A stretch of DNA of 64,000 bases from Rhinopomastus cyanomelas (lineage: Eukaryota; Chordata; Aves; Bucerotiformes; Rhinopomastidae): NCBI GenBank assembly GCA_013400115.1, contig VXBP01004470.1, positions 620,001 through 684,000 of the forward strand, given 5' to 3'. The position numbers and the translations under genes were made by a program. The notes beneath the pieces were generated by a model. That model was not told where the DNA came from and made no database searches. It saw only the letters and a program-made list of their open reading frames with translations. This document shows positions 12,054 through 25,025 of this stretch, piece after piece. The stretch's first letter is position 1. Every line of letters begins with the position of its first letter.

Positions 12054-14352
12054 AATCTCACATAAGATCTTGCTGACAACATCTTATGGAAATGCCTCAT
12101 TTCTGTCAAAGAAATGTTAAGAAGCATTATAAAGAAAATATATTGTGTCGCTCCTCCTGTTATGTCCCTACAATACTAAGATGCTCCCTCAGTTCAGAAT
12201 ATTAAAAACATCACATGTTGGACAAAGTGTTTCTAGACACGAGGCACGGCTAAGCCTTTGCTAGTTAGGGATCAGTATGGTAGAATTTAGTTCTGATTTT
12301 CAGATTATTTGGATTCATGAAGTCATCTATTTCAGGATAATTCTGAAGCAACTTTTCTACAGAAACTGTCTTACAGACTTTCATTGGTTTAACAGGTTTT
12401 AGACAGGATTATGCATATTTGATAACTTGTGAATTACTTCAATTCTAACCTAATATACTAAGCAGATGCTTTAATTATTAAATGCTTTAATTTTTCTGTG
12501 AAATACTAAGCAGATTTCACTCTTACTCATGAAATGGCTGTAATTAGCTATATTATGCTTGGAGAGGATTCGTTAAAACTTTTAGAAATATTTTTGTTAG
12601 CCTAAATACACTCTCAAATACATGATATTTATGGCCTCATTATGTGGAAAAAAAAGACTGTTTGGCTGAACACTATTGAAATCTAAGTATGTTTTCACTT
12701 TGCAGAAACTTGTGGAAGTGACTTTAATCTCTGAGACTCACAAATAATTTATTATTGTTACAAATATGTAATTAAAACAAATCCAGTTTTTTATTATTAT
12801 ATATTGCAGTTGCTTTTTAGGTAGACCTTCTGTCCGGCAGCCTTTTCTGAGAGCTGAGCCTTCACAAATAATCTCTTAAAATAATTATGTCATTTGTAAT
12901 GTAGTGGTATTTTTTCCTCACTGTACTGTTATAAAGATGTCAACAGAGAAACATTGCCTGTATTCTGGAATTGTAATTTGTACTGGAGTATGGATTTTAT
13001 TTATTTTTAGCAGTTTCACCCTCTCCATTAGATTAATTTTTCAGACAAGTTAGATTTGAATGATAAATTATCTGAAAGCATATGTCTGTCTAAATTCCTT
13101 TCCATGATGATCATACTAAGCCCAAACCATCTTTAAAACAGAAGATCCATCTGTTAATTCAAGTCTGCTTTTAATATTAGAGTATGACCACAAGGTATTT
13201 GTCAGAAAGACAGATAACCAAAGGAAATGGAAGATTTTTTAAAACTTGAAATATAACGAGGGAGGATGTAGATTGTCTTTCCTGCCAGGAATTACATGTT
13301 CTCATTTTGAAGAACTGTAAATCACTACAAAAATGAACACAATCTTATGGAGATAACCCTTACACAGCAAAAAACTCACTCGTCGTGAGCCGCTGCACAT
13401 ATACGAACAGGTCTTGAATGTGACCTTTCTACCAGAGGTTATCAAGAGGTCTTCAGTCTGCCTTGGTTTCTTTCCCCCACTCAAGTGCCCTTTTGCGATG
13501 CTGTCTTGAAATTTGGAAAATTCATTAAGCACAGACTGTTGACTGCAGAATAGCAGAAACATGACATTTGACATTTTTATCATAGGTCACTAAAGGCAAC
13601 TTCTCCAGCAATGTGTAATATCAAGCAGGAAGTAATCATAAATATGAAGTCCTCAGCCTGAAGTCATGAGCTTATTTATAACCACCAAATAATTTTAACA
13701 GACTGAGCAAGAGTGTCACTGATAATCGCGTTCTAAACAATATCACAGACAATTGCAAAACAATCTATCAAACAGTGCATGACAGGCTTTTATTAATCAC
13801 AGATAAAACTTGGCACCGTGTTACCCAGCACGGCGTAGACGTGCTGTTTACATGGTCTGCGCTCTAGCTATATCAGAGAGTGATGTTTGGGTGGATCAGA
13901 ACGAATACAGATTTTTGGGACTTCAAGTGGATGTCTAATTCTTTGCTGAGAGCATGATCCCTGGCCATAAACACATTATTTGTATAGTTTTGCGGTGACT
14001 CTGGAATTCATCCTCAATTTCTCTGGTTTCTTACCAAATACTAGGGTAGTATTACTGTATTATTTCACAGCAAGACCTAATACCCTTCCAGTGCTGCCTT
14101 CTCAAAAGACCTCACAGCTCTGATGATGTAATATCATGATTGTATTTCAACATTTGTTTTATCTGAACGCACTGATACCCTGGTGGGATTATCTTGGGGG
14201 CATTTGTGATTTGGATAACTATAAATATGGACCTGTCTACCCCTTCTTTTAATCAAATTGTTGGACAGACAAAGAAATATTCTATTGTTATGCTTAGCAC
14301 AGACATGTTCTGATGCACTTTCATCTCACGAGCTGGCAATTATATCAGTGAC
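12054..14352. other. AT-rich non-coding DNA
   Basis: No gene or named repeat was recognised. A minus-strand frame of 93 codons at 13302-13583 has no recognisable domain. Confidence 0.5.
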
Positions 14353-14387
14353 TTCACAGTATCACAGTGTTACCAAGGTTGGAGACT
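14353..14387 (-). repeat. CR1 3'-tail remnant (35 bp)
   Basis: TTCACAGTATCACAGTG followed by TTACCAAGGTTGGAG matches the extreme 3' end of the CR1 subfamily also seen at 47306-47402, read on plus as its reverse complement. It is very short, so confidence is limited. Confidence 0.45.
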
Positions 14388-17300
14388 TAATCTGTTAGCC
14401 CAGAGAACTTACAGGTGAAAGGAATAGTAAGATGACAAAGAAGACTTCTTATGTTGGGCTTCAGATGTCCAAATTCTCAGTTCCAGAAGAGAGCACTGAA
14501 CTAGTCACAAAAGGTCTTTGAAAGGGAAATGCAAGCTAACAGTGATATTCAGAGGCTTGAACTCAGGGATTGTAGTCCTTTTACAGAAAATAGATGATAT
14601 TGATAGGTTTAATGGTCTTCTATCACTGAATGTTGATTAATATAGTGATCTAACACATTTTCTACTGAAGGAAATAGATTTATTTCCCTATAAATCCTTT
14701 CTGTTGCCATTTGCAAAAGAAAAAATGTTGTGGAGTTTTTTTTTTCCTGACGTTTATATATCTGTGTGCTAGAAGAGAGGTTTGTAGGTGCTCAGTAGCG
14801 TGCCACGGATGCAGGTGAGGTAGCCTGTGCAGTCCTTTAGTAGAAGATGCCATGCTCAAAAGAATACATTTGTTCTTTGCAAGTAAGAGGAAACTGTATT
14901 AGATCTCACTTTCATACCAGTAAAATCTTTCTGACATTTGAGACCCAGATACCAAGCACCAATAATAAAGATTTTAAAACTGACATTCAGTACCTGAAAT
15001 ATTTCTGTAGACAAAGTGTTAAAATCTGAGAAGACCTTTTGGAAAAATTGCAGAGAGTAATGAAAACACAACTTTTTTCTGAATATCCAAGAGTTCTTGA
15101 CTTATTAAAATATGCAAATCACCCTAGCACTTTGTTTAATTGCTGCTTCCTTAAACCCATCAAATCTTCCTAATTCTTGTCTTCTCTGTCCTTAATTAAC
15201 ACCCATTCCCTATTGGCTCAAGTGTAACCCAGAAGACCTAAGCTTGCGAAACTCCCAACTTATTAAACTTAATTGCTATAATAATTAGCAACCGTTGTCA
15301 AAATATTCATCACACCGAAAGTATGAAGGCATCTAATTAACACTCTCAAAATGCTAAGCATTCACTTCTTGATATTTTTACCTGCTATTTCATACCTGTA
15401 TTTCGGGACAAGTATCACTTAATACATTGTCCTAAGGAGAAACAGGACAGGAGAAACAGGATTTTTTTCCTTATAAACTGAATTTGCTTAAAAGGAAACT
15501 TTTCACTACAACCAGATATTGTTTAAAAAGCTTCATTGGAATTTAATTTCTCAGGCCTCACGTAGAAGTCCCTGACAAAGAACTGAAAGCAGGAAGAACA
15601 GTGCAGTAACTCAGGTATTCTGCAGGACAGAAGAGAGTAGGACACTGACAAAGTTTTTCTTACAACCAGTGTGAGAACTGTCTTCATGAAGCTACTGCTT
15701 GGTCTAAAGTTTTTCTCTTGGTTTTTTTGAAAATTTTGAAAATTTTTCTATTCTGAAAAAAACCCCAAAACACAAGATAGAACCACATTTTAAGAGTGGC
15801 ATGGATGCGCTGATTTATCTGATGTGAACCAGAAATATTCTTCAAATCTGAGACATGTTACAGTGTTAAGAGGAAAAATATTTCCAGTGATCTTAAATCT
15901 CTGATGTGATGCATCTGATATTTATATTAAAATAATTGACATGTTGTTGCATACTCATACGAAATTTTAATTCCATAATAGCCTGGACCTTACGTAAGGT
16001 TTAAGATATGATATAGACAAAAAAAGTAAGATTTCATAAATTTATATGACAAAAGAAGTTCTTCCCTGCATTCAAAAGTTTAAAAAATGTCAGTTGCAGA
16101 AGGTGCTGTGTTTACTTTTGTTTTTCACACAACAAAGCATATAGTTATTGTATGAGGCAAAACATTTAAACAATCTTTTCTTGTATGAAATTCCCCTGTC
16201 ATCTTCCAGAATTTATTTCTATGAGAACTACAGCACGAGTTATTTTATTTACGTTTTATATGCTAAACTCACAAAATAAAACTGTGATTTTAAGGATTTT
16301 TTTTCCTAGATGATTATTTAAATTTTTTTGGTCATTGTGTCACCTCGTCACTCACAGTCCTGCATGAAGAGTCAAATTTTGCAGTTGCTGAGCACTGAGC
16401 ACCAGACTGCTCTGACTGTGTCCTTCCGTTCTGGTGGGTTATCACTGATTTATGAATGTCACCTCACTTCACCAAGGCTGGCAAGATGTGGTACAGGAAG
16501 ATGTATCAGTGTAAGTGTAGCCCAGACAGAAAGTTTGATGTGCAACTGAGAATGCAAACATGACGGTGTATTGTTCCCCGTTGGGTGCTGACACTGGGGA
16601 CACTAACTTGGCCTAAAGTCAGACTGTTTCAACTCATTTTAAAGGGGCACATTAAACAAAATATTTAGCATTCCTTGTATTGGGATATTAGGCTTCACCT
16701 TCCTGAGTGAATTTTGACTTTTTATTTTACACCCATTTTTTGTTTCAAATTTTTATAAAAATGTTATATCATTCTGTGTATGAAAATGTTGGAGGTTTTG
16801 TCTTTTTTGTCTCCATGTCTCATTTTGACAAGGGAAAATAAATACATGTATTTGACAACATGAACTTTTTGTCAAAGAGTAACACCAAGAAGAATATCTG
16901 GATGGTGGTTGGCTAGTGTTATGCTAACCTTATTTCAGAGTCATAAAGTACATTAATGTAATTAATTGATTATATTACAAATCAGTCTCAACCCACCTTT
17001 TCCTCATCTTTAAGTGCAAGCAGTTGCCTGAAGTTCCTACAGTAACTAAAAACTAAAATTATAAAATATATTTATTTATACATCCTTACTATGTGTCTTA
17101 TTTCAATATACAAGTCACTTTGTGACAGAAATTCACTGGGTAATGTAAAATTAATCAGATATTCGAAAAGACACATCCTTTAAATGTCTTGTAGAAACAG
17201 GTGTGATGGCATCAACTGGTCAGCAATCCACTTATGTTTCTGACTCCAAGTCCTCAAGGCCAAATTATTTTTGTTACAGGTCTGGCAATGTTCTTACTTG

Positions 17301-19507
17301 TTCAAACTCCTTCACCACAAACACTTCAGAAGAACTGTGGTTTTTATGCAGTCAGTGACAATAGCTAGAGAGGCTTAGTTTAATAAATTGCTTTTACATT
17401 TATAACCTTACAATAGCCAGCAAATCCCTTTAAAACATATTTTTAAAAGCATGCCTCAAATTCTAAAATTAACAGTATAATTTGGGTTTGAAATGATTCA
17501 ATTTAACAGTCCAAGGGCTCATATTCATACAATTCTTACACTACAAATGCAGAGCTCATTTTCTAACAGACTCTTTTACCTCACCTCATCTGCAGAGTCT
17601 TTGCAACTAGCAAGATTTTCAAATCACAGTCAAAAAGACTGAACTGCTGAATCACTCTTTAAATCAAATATTAAATCCATCAGCTGTAAAATGGAACTGG
17701 AGAAAGCTTTTATATAGTGTAACAAAACAATCTTTTGTGAAAATATTGAAAAGCGAATATTTTGTGTGCATCTAATAAGCAGCATCTTGTTAGATGTGTA
17801 AGAATAATGAGATCCTCAACCCAGTTCCAGGAAAAATAAAAATAACTGCTGATTATGCAGTTACAACTTTATTTGAAGACCCAGCTCAGCAGCAATGGCC
17901 AAAATAAACACTTATAATGGCAGTAATGCCTTCATTTGTCAAGACATCCGCTCTAAATACTCTACAGTACCTTGGGTGGGGTCTTGAATTTAGGAATGTC
18001 TACATCACATGAAAATCTTTAGTTAGTATTTTAAAAATCAAATAAATGGATGATACAAACATTTGTGCCAAGCATTATGATACAGTAACTACTCTTGGAT
18101 TGTACACAGTACAATTTTCAGAAATAATTTGGTTTGCGACAATCAGAGTTAGAATATGTGAAGTTTCTTTTATAATGATACATAACATGCTGAAATGCTA
18201 CCACAACAGGAAAACAAATTAATGCAACAAATCCTAAACACTCTTCACAGTGTAATTTAGTGCCAATATCTCTGCCTTGAAGATTAAAATAATATAAATG
18301 TTCATAAATGTACTATTTAAAGGACAGACTAATTATTTTTTTCCCCTTTAAATACAAAGACTGTGCTTTCAGGGTGGCCACGTTAGCTGTCTTCTCTATT
18401 ATAATAAAAGTTAGGTACATTTAAACATTTTCTATCTGTTAAGTAACAACTAATAATAATAAAAACTCTCTTTCAATTCAGTCTGGGCTACTGACAGAAG
18501 CATTTTACATCAGTGTAACAGTACAAGCCTCAGAAAAGTATAGGATAGTCTCTTTTTATTAATGCAATGCATTTTCAAGATAGCTATAAATCTCTTCTAC
18601 ATGAGAAATAATTTTTCAGATTATTTCTTTTTCTACTTGTCTATTTGAAATTAAAGTTTTGAGGACATGCAGCTTCAACCTAGGACTCCCTTTAGACTCT
18701 TCCCATCATTCAGCCAACTCTGTTCACAGAATCTGGCTTAGCTCACTATAGAATCTCTTTTGAGAAAATATTGCTCTTCTCTCTTGATAACATTGCTTAC
18801 TATGACAGCATCTTTGTAAATATTTGCCCTCTTCAATTAGCCAAAAAATACTGAAAAATATTGAAAAAAATATTTGCTAAAAACGTAAACATCATTACAA
18901 ATATAGATTTAGTTACTTGGGCTGCACAAGGGGATGGCAGGCAGCTAACTGATAAGCTGAGGTATTTGGATGGTTGAGATTCAGATCTCTGTTGTGAGTT
19001 TCAGCAGATCAGCACTTCGATCACTATGCACAGGTCATGTTCTGGTTTCTGGATGTGGCTAATACAGGCAAAGAATTCACTTTTTACCAGAATTACATCC
19101 AAGCATAAGAGATACAGTAAATACATGGTCTGTCAGTAGAAATATACTTTAGTTAGATGCTGCTTTGCATAGGTGCTCTCTCCCTCTTCATCCCAAATAC
19201 CACAAAACCTACTTTATGATCATTCTTAGCCATGTCAGCACTTTCTGTTACTTCATTTTTCAGAAGTTACCATTGGGGTCTAACAGCAGGAATATAATTG
19301 TGTCATGGCTGATATATCTGAGTACTGGTGTTTGAAGGATTCTTTTGCTACTGTGGTGAAACAACAATATGTGGTTTTACTTGTGTGTTGAATATAGGTC
19401 TGTTCTTTACCCCATGCCTCTGTGTGGTGTTCAGCTCATGGAAGGCAGGGTGTGATTTGCTGCTTAAATACAACTGCTGTGTCCTTTCGACTGTCTTAGA
19501 TGTTATG
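14388..19507. other. Long AT-rich stretch without recognisable genes or repeats
   Basis: About 5 kb of AT-rich DNA in which I see no CR1, LTR, RNA gene or credible exon. Open frames are all short and without domains. A stretch this long with no repeats, inside a repeat-rich window, could be constrained, but sequence alone cannot show that. Confidence 0.45.
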
Positions 19508-19742
19508 TCATAGAATCATAGAAGACTAATACTTTTTTTAACGTCTAACCTAAGCTTCCCCTGGCACAACTTGAGTTGATTTTCTCTTCTCCTTCCAAAT
19601 TCCTATCCATAATAATGCAGATCTTAAATACGTCCTTTCCATCTTCATCTTTTTTGATTGGAAGAGACCTTTAAGATCAACAGACCCAACTTTTGACCTA
19701 GAACTGCCAAGTCACCACTAAATCATGTCCCTGAGCATCATA
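19508..19742 (-). repeat. Two rearranged CR1 3' fragments
   Basis: TCATAGAATCATAGAA at 19508-19523 is a CR1 3' terminus. It is followed directly by an internal CR1 block (CTAACCTAAGCTTCCCCTGG, CACAACTTGAG; 19542-19598) that normally lies about 200 bp further upstream in the element. After a short gap, GATTGGAAGAGACCTTTAAG to about 19742, including AACTGCCAAGTC and CATGTCCCTGAGCA, is another CR1 3' end. The order is therefore tail, internal, tail. The simplest reading is one internally deleted copy next to a second truncated copy. Both are old. Confidence 0.65.
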
Positions 19743-20904
19743 ATCTACCCTCATTTTCAAAAGGAAACAGCAACGATCCTAATTATTTTTTATGTGAATT
19801 AAATAGAAATATCACGTACGGACTAGAAAAAGTAGAACAAATCTTGCCGGGGAAATCTGATTACAGTGAATGGCCAGTTGGAAGGATGATGGAAGCACAG
19901 TTTTGGAATTCGTTGTTATGATGAATGAAAAGCTAAAGATAATATATATCAGTCACCAAGATCTTTCTGTCAGAAACTGTCAAAATTGCCTAAAGCATAA
20001 AGGAGAGAGTTTAAGAAGAACTGAATTAGGTTGACTTAAACTGCCAGGGTTGAACTTAATCTACTCTTGTATTGCACTTAGAAAGTTCACACGATTTGCA
20101 TGTCCAAGCAACAGCTAAGATTATATGTACATCTGCAAAACTGATATTTATAAGCAGCAAATTCTCAAGCTTGTTCTGTGGTCCTCTGACAAGTGGTGTC
20201 TGGAAGCAGATTTTCATCTTAAGCAGACTGGAAAACATCTGCTACAAGTAGCCATATCATCCATAACATAAGCATCCACGAAGCATTTGTAGCACTTTGT
20301 TCTCTCTGATGGTTTACCATAGCTCCCACACTTCATGGCAGCTGGTGTTTCTGAAAGGTGCTTGAAAAAGATTGTGGGAACAAAGGAAAGCTTATGAAGT
20401 ACACACTGTGTCCTACTGGAAAAGTTGTTCTTGAGAAGATATTTATAGCTTTTAATCTAAAGACATAAACATTACATTTTTAAATGCTTTTTTACTTTTA
20501 ATACCAAGATAACATTAAAATAGGGCATACAGTGCCACAAATGGATGAATGACACCACCCCTGGGACAGAGGCTCCCTCTCACAAGTCTGCTGAATGTGG
20601 AGGCTGCTCCAAACCATCCACAGTCTCTTGGTCTCCTCGCTTTCAGTGAGATCTCCAGGATATCGCATGGCCTGTCCAGCAGACAAGCAGAGTTGGATGA
20701 GTGTGACCTTCAGGTGGCAGTGGGCACTTGGGTGCAGCAGTGTACAGTTCACCCCCAGTCTCTTGGCAATTTGCCAAAGGTTTAAGAATCACAAGTCCCT
20801 TTGACTTCTTCATCACACACAGTCCACCCAAGCAACGAAAGAAAATATCAAATAGCCGTTGAGCCTCTTTTCTCCCACTTATTTGAGCATTTCCCGATTT
20901 CTTA
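19743..20904. other. Non-coding DNA; moderately GC-rich after 20540
   Basis: No gene was recognised. From about 20540 the composition becomes richer in G+C and several overlapping short frames appear on both strands (20498-20831). None resembles a known protein. It may belong to the same unit as the GC-rich island that follows. Confidence 0.4.
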
Positions 20905-21145
20905 GTTGCAGCTGTGGCTAGAACAAAGCCAAGATGGTGCTGGCCAAGTGTCTAATGCCTTGCGGTTGGGACAAAGCCAAGATGGCACCGGCCGCATGCT
21001 CAAGATGGTGCCGGTCAAGAAAGCCAAGACTGCGGCAGCAGTGACAGTAGCCCCTTCCCCGGGGCTCAGGGGCTGTTTTCCCCATGGCTACAGGCAGTGG
21101 GTGGGCTAGGAGGCTGTAGTTCACCATGTCTGACATCTCCAAAAT
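20905..21145. repeat. GC-rich island with repeated CAAGATGG motifs
   Basis: CAAGATGG occurs three times in the same orientation within about 80 bp: in ACAAAGCCAAGATGGTGCTG (from 20923), ACAAAGCCAAGATGGCACCG (from 20971) and CTCAAGATGGTGCCGGTCAA (from 20999). A fourth partial AAAGCCAAGACTG follows at 21020. The core resembles the YY1 site AAnATGGC. The segment holds several CpGs in AT-rich surroundings. It could be a decayed LTR, a fragment of a CpG-rich promoter, or a minisatellite. I do not recognise the family. Confidence 0.45.
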
Positions 21146-24100
21146 TATCAGTTCACCGTCAGGCCTTTTTCTTCACTCCTTTTCCTTATCTGTTTCTCAT
21201 CTTTTAAATGCTTCCTCATTCACAGCACAGATTCTGATAAAACACTGCAGTGCTAAGTGGTAAGTTAATTTTGTTTCTGCTCAGTAAATTTTGGAGAGTG
21301 ACAGAAATTACTTACCTGGATAAACATCATGCTCTGTCTCAGAAATTTGCAGAAGCGCAGGTTTGGGTATTTGTTGATATATTTATATGAAATAAATAAC
21401 ATTTTAACAGCATTTTATTTGTAAAACTCTCCATGAGATCAATTTGTTTAATTTGTTCTTCACATCTTATGTTCCTTTTTGTAGCAGCAAAGCAAAGTGC
21501 ATATTTAGTCATGGAAGTAGTATAATCTCCCCCAAAATGTGTTTTCAAAAGCTCATGGGAATCAGTGTGCTTTCAAGAGTGAGATAAATGAACAGCCCAA
21601 CATGGATATTCATTTCTCCTCAAGGCACAACTTGCTAACAGCAAGCTTCTGGGTTTAAATGACAGTCCTTTGGGTATACTAACAGCCACTTCAAGGTTTT
21701 TTTTAAAATATAAAATAAAAATAAATGTCTAAATGCCAAGGCCATAGTGATACACGTCATGTATAAGTCAAGTCACCACAGTAATGCACGTTGAATGCAG
21801 TATTTGGAGTTAATGCAAAAGTTGAAAGTGACTTCTAAGCCCTGTGGAGCCTAAGTAGTGTGAGAAATTAAAGTTTTCTGTTTAATATCACCTTCACTGA
21901 CTCAGCCAAAAATAAGACAATTTGAACTGTAGTCTGTAGCTCAAGACAGATGTTGAACTGATGAAAGAGTTGTCAGTCTACTGCAAGTGTATCTGGACAT
22001 TATAAGGAATGAAGCATGACTTTTAAAAAATGGATGAGGTAGGCACTAGTTTTGGCACTTTTGGCTTCTTTGGTCTTAGATTTACAACTACAGAGTGCTC
22101 TTCCAGAGGATATTAGAGATGACACCAACACTACTGCAATCTATTCACTTATTTCTGTGCATCAGACTCTGGAAAGCTATGCTAATGTCTGAAAGCACCA
22201 GATGAAGGTAGGAATACCTCTTCTGCCCATGTTTCAGACCGTAAGGTCATCACTGTAGGACTATGTCTCTAAAAACTGACACCCAGAAGAGCAAGTCTAT
22301 GTGCAGATTGTTTTCTTAGAGATTTGTTTACTTCAAAGAGATTTGGAGATGTTGCTTCTTTGCTGATAATTCTCATGACAGTGAGAAATTCATGCTGGTT
22401 TACTCAGCTTATTTCTCAAATGTATTCCTTGCTTCCACAAAATCACTGTTGCTACTAGCTACATATTTTCTTTCTATGGGAGCTTCCTAATTAAAAATCT
22501 GCCTATGCAAGCTATAGTTTCCTTAAAAAAACACCACAAACAAAAAGCAGCATCCTCTTATTAAAAAAGCAGCATAAACATAATGATACCACATATTATG
22601 AAACCACGTGTTAATTAGCGTGTTTTATTTTATTCACTAGATGAGTAGTCTCCACAGGTAAACGTAAGAATTGGAGGACTACTAAATACTGGATTTTCTC
22701 AGCTTACACAACCACCCGTGTTTCAGCAGTTTATTCAAATTAAGTGGTAAATATTCAGTTTTCAAAAGACCTAAAATATTCACATTTCTTACCCATGATA
22801 TAATGGTCTAATGCCTACGTGTTGGGCTGCAGCATGAAGCATCACTGGGAAAAGATCCAAGACTGTATAATGAAGCTCTCAACCCTTTTTTGTGCTTTGT
22901 GCAGAGTGTACCAAATAGCTGTTATGAGTAAGCATATTTTTTTCTGAATTTAAACTTGTCACAAGTAAGCAGACTTCAAAGATAGTATGCAGGGAAAAAA
23001 TGCCTAAGTGTAAGTAAAAATAAAAACAAAACTAGCAAATATTGATACAAGATTCACAGCAATACACACACACGATGACAATTAGTTTTCTTAAAAGACC
23101 ATTTCTAGAACGTGGTTGTTGCAAATCTTGAGAACTGTGAAAATGTGTGACTGCAGTGTCAGTTCACTTATCATACATTCCTCAAAGCATTGAGAAGTTA
23201 AAATTAATTCAGTGGTTCAGAGGTTCCCTGTCAAAGCACCCAGCCACATCTCAGTGATGAGAACAGCACCTAATTCCATTAGTCCGTTAGCAAAGCAATC
23301 ACCAGTTATGTGTGCTGGCCACTGATGTTGGGAAAGGGGTTTTTAGAAGATTCTACTTATAATTTCCTGACCATTTTCCCATTTCTGTATTCTCCCATGG
23401 CCATCTGTCCCAATGGTGCCCCACCACCTGTTTTAAACCAGTGAGGAATAAAAATAATTTCCATCCAGAAACAGCAGGTATCTCCATCCATATCTACAAT
23501 GTGCCTCTTAAGAAGCCAATACTGTAAGGAATAGAGTTTACAGCTGGCATTGTTCAGTTCTGTACTAGACCTCACTCCTGTTATCATTGATGTTAATGAG
23601 TGTAGGAATGATACCGTGACTAATACGGATGAAATAATTAGAATTGAGCTTTCCTTGTCACAATTTTAAATCCTTATGATAAATCAAGTTTTACTGTGAG
23701 GGACTTAGAAGTGGAAGCATGGTAAAAACAAATAGTTGTACGACTTCAAACATTATAAATTGAAATCTAAGGACTTCTTGTTTTCATAATTTTAAGTTTA
23801 AAAAGAATTCAGGGGAAAGAGTATAAGAATTTCTTACAAAATATGTTTATTTCCATCTAAAATAAATTTTGTTTGCCAATAGATGCAAGTTTGTGTCTCT
23901 CTAATTAGTCCACCTTTGTGGCTTGTCAGAACCCACCAATTTGAGCACGCATATAAACTCACAGCAAGGTCAAAATAAAGATATGTAAAAGATCAGAATG
24001 TGAGGTTCATAATATAATATTTAACCTCAGAAACTAGTCCTAAATCAAGAGGAAGGATAGCATAATGGTTTTCAGGGAAGTAGACACCTGCTGAAATCCC

Positions 24101-24967
24101 CTAAAAAGTTAAAAACCCACTGTGTGACTTTTGGAGTCCATTTAATCTCTCAGTGCTTTGATACACCAATTAAAAATGCTATCATCAGATATTTTCTCTA
24201 ACAGCCCTGTCAGTTATATAGATGTTCTGATGTTCAGGAACAGAAAATGTTTTAGAGAAAAGCAGACTAATGCAGTATGTATGAGTACCTCTAGGATTAA
24301 GAATTTAAAGACCTCCTTTTCAAGGTAAGGATGAAGTAAATACCTTGTATTCTGAATAGCATGCCAAGGTATGAGGTTCTCGTAGGAACACAACCAGGAA
24401 AAGATTGCCTTAGCAATACATTACTAGATAATTTGCAGTTCATTACTAGTCAGTTCATTTGCATGTATGTATTTCCATGTATAGTAGAGCTAAAAATATT
24501 AGGCACTTTGCACTTGGCAGTTTCTTGGACTGAACAACAGAGTTTAAAATAAGGGTTGGATTTTTCAGTTAACCTCAGGACAGAAATACATTTTGTTCAG
24601 ATTTGACTGTAGTTCTACACAAAATCTGTGAAGTTAAAAATCTAACTAGCTTAGTCCATCTTACTGTAAATGCATTGTTTTTATGTTTCTAACAAGACGG
24701 CCTAATGCCTCTGCATTAGATTCTTTCCAACAAGTTAGGGGTTTTTTGGTACAATTTTTGTGTCATGTTTCCTGTCAGTCCATGTATACTTGATTTGCAT
24801 TGATTAAACATTTGTATTGATTAGACATTAGACTATGTATATCTCAACATCAGTGGATTCTTTTGCAATTAGACTTTTTCAGATTATTATTATCATTAAA
24901 CGTAATCATTATACTCTCAACAGAAAAAACTATGTCAATGTTTGTTGCATTTGAGATTCAGAGTCAT
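21146..24967. other. AT-rich non-coding DNA
   Basis: No gene, RNA or known repeat was recognised. A short CA run lies at about 23064-23073. Frames at 21339-21548 and 23357-23587 on minus lack domains. Confidence 0.5.
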
Positions 24968-25025
24968 CTGGAGCAGTAAAGGTTCTGAGGAGATCTTACA
25001 GCAGCCTTCCAGTACCTAAAGAGGT
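24968..25025 (+). repeat. CR1 internal fragment (old)
   Basis: CTGGAGCAGTAAAGGTTCTG followed by AGATCTTACAGCAGCCTTCC and AGTACCTAAAG corresponds to the CR1 'LEK.RLRGDLIAAFQYLK' codons on the plus strand. It is only about 58 bp and is isolated, so it is an old remnant. Confidence 0.65.

Noticed and set aside
20498..20831. Five overlapping frames on both strands suggesting an exon
   Set aside because: All are short, in conflicting frames, and without domain or clean splice sites. GC content explains them.
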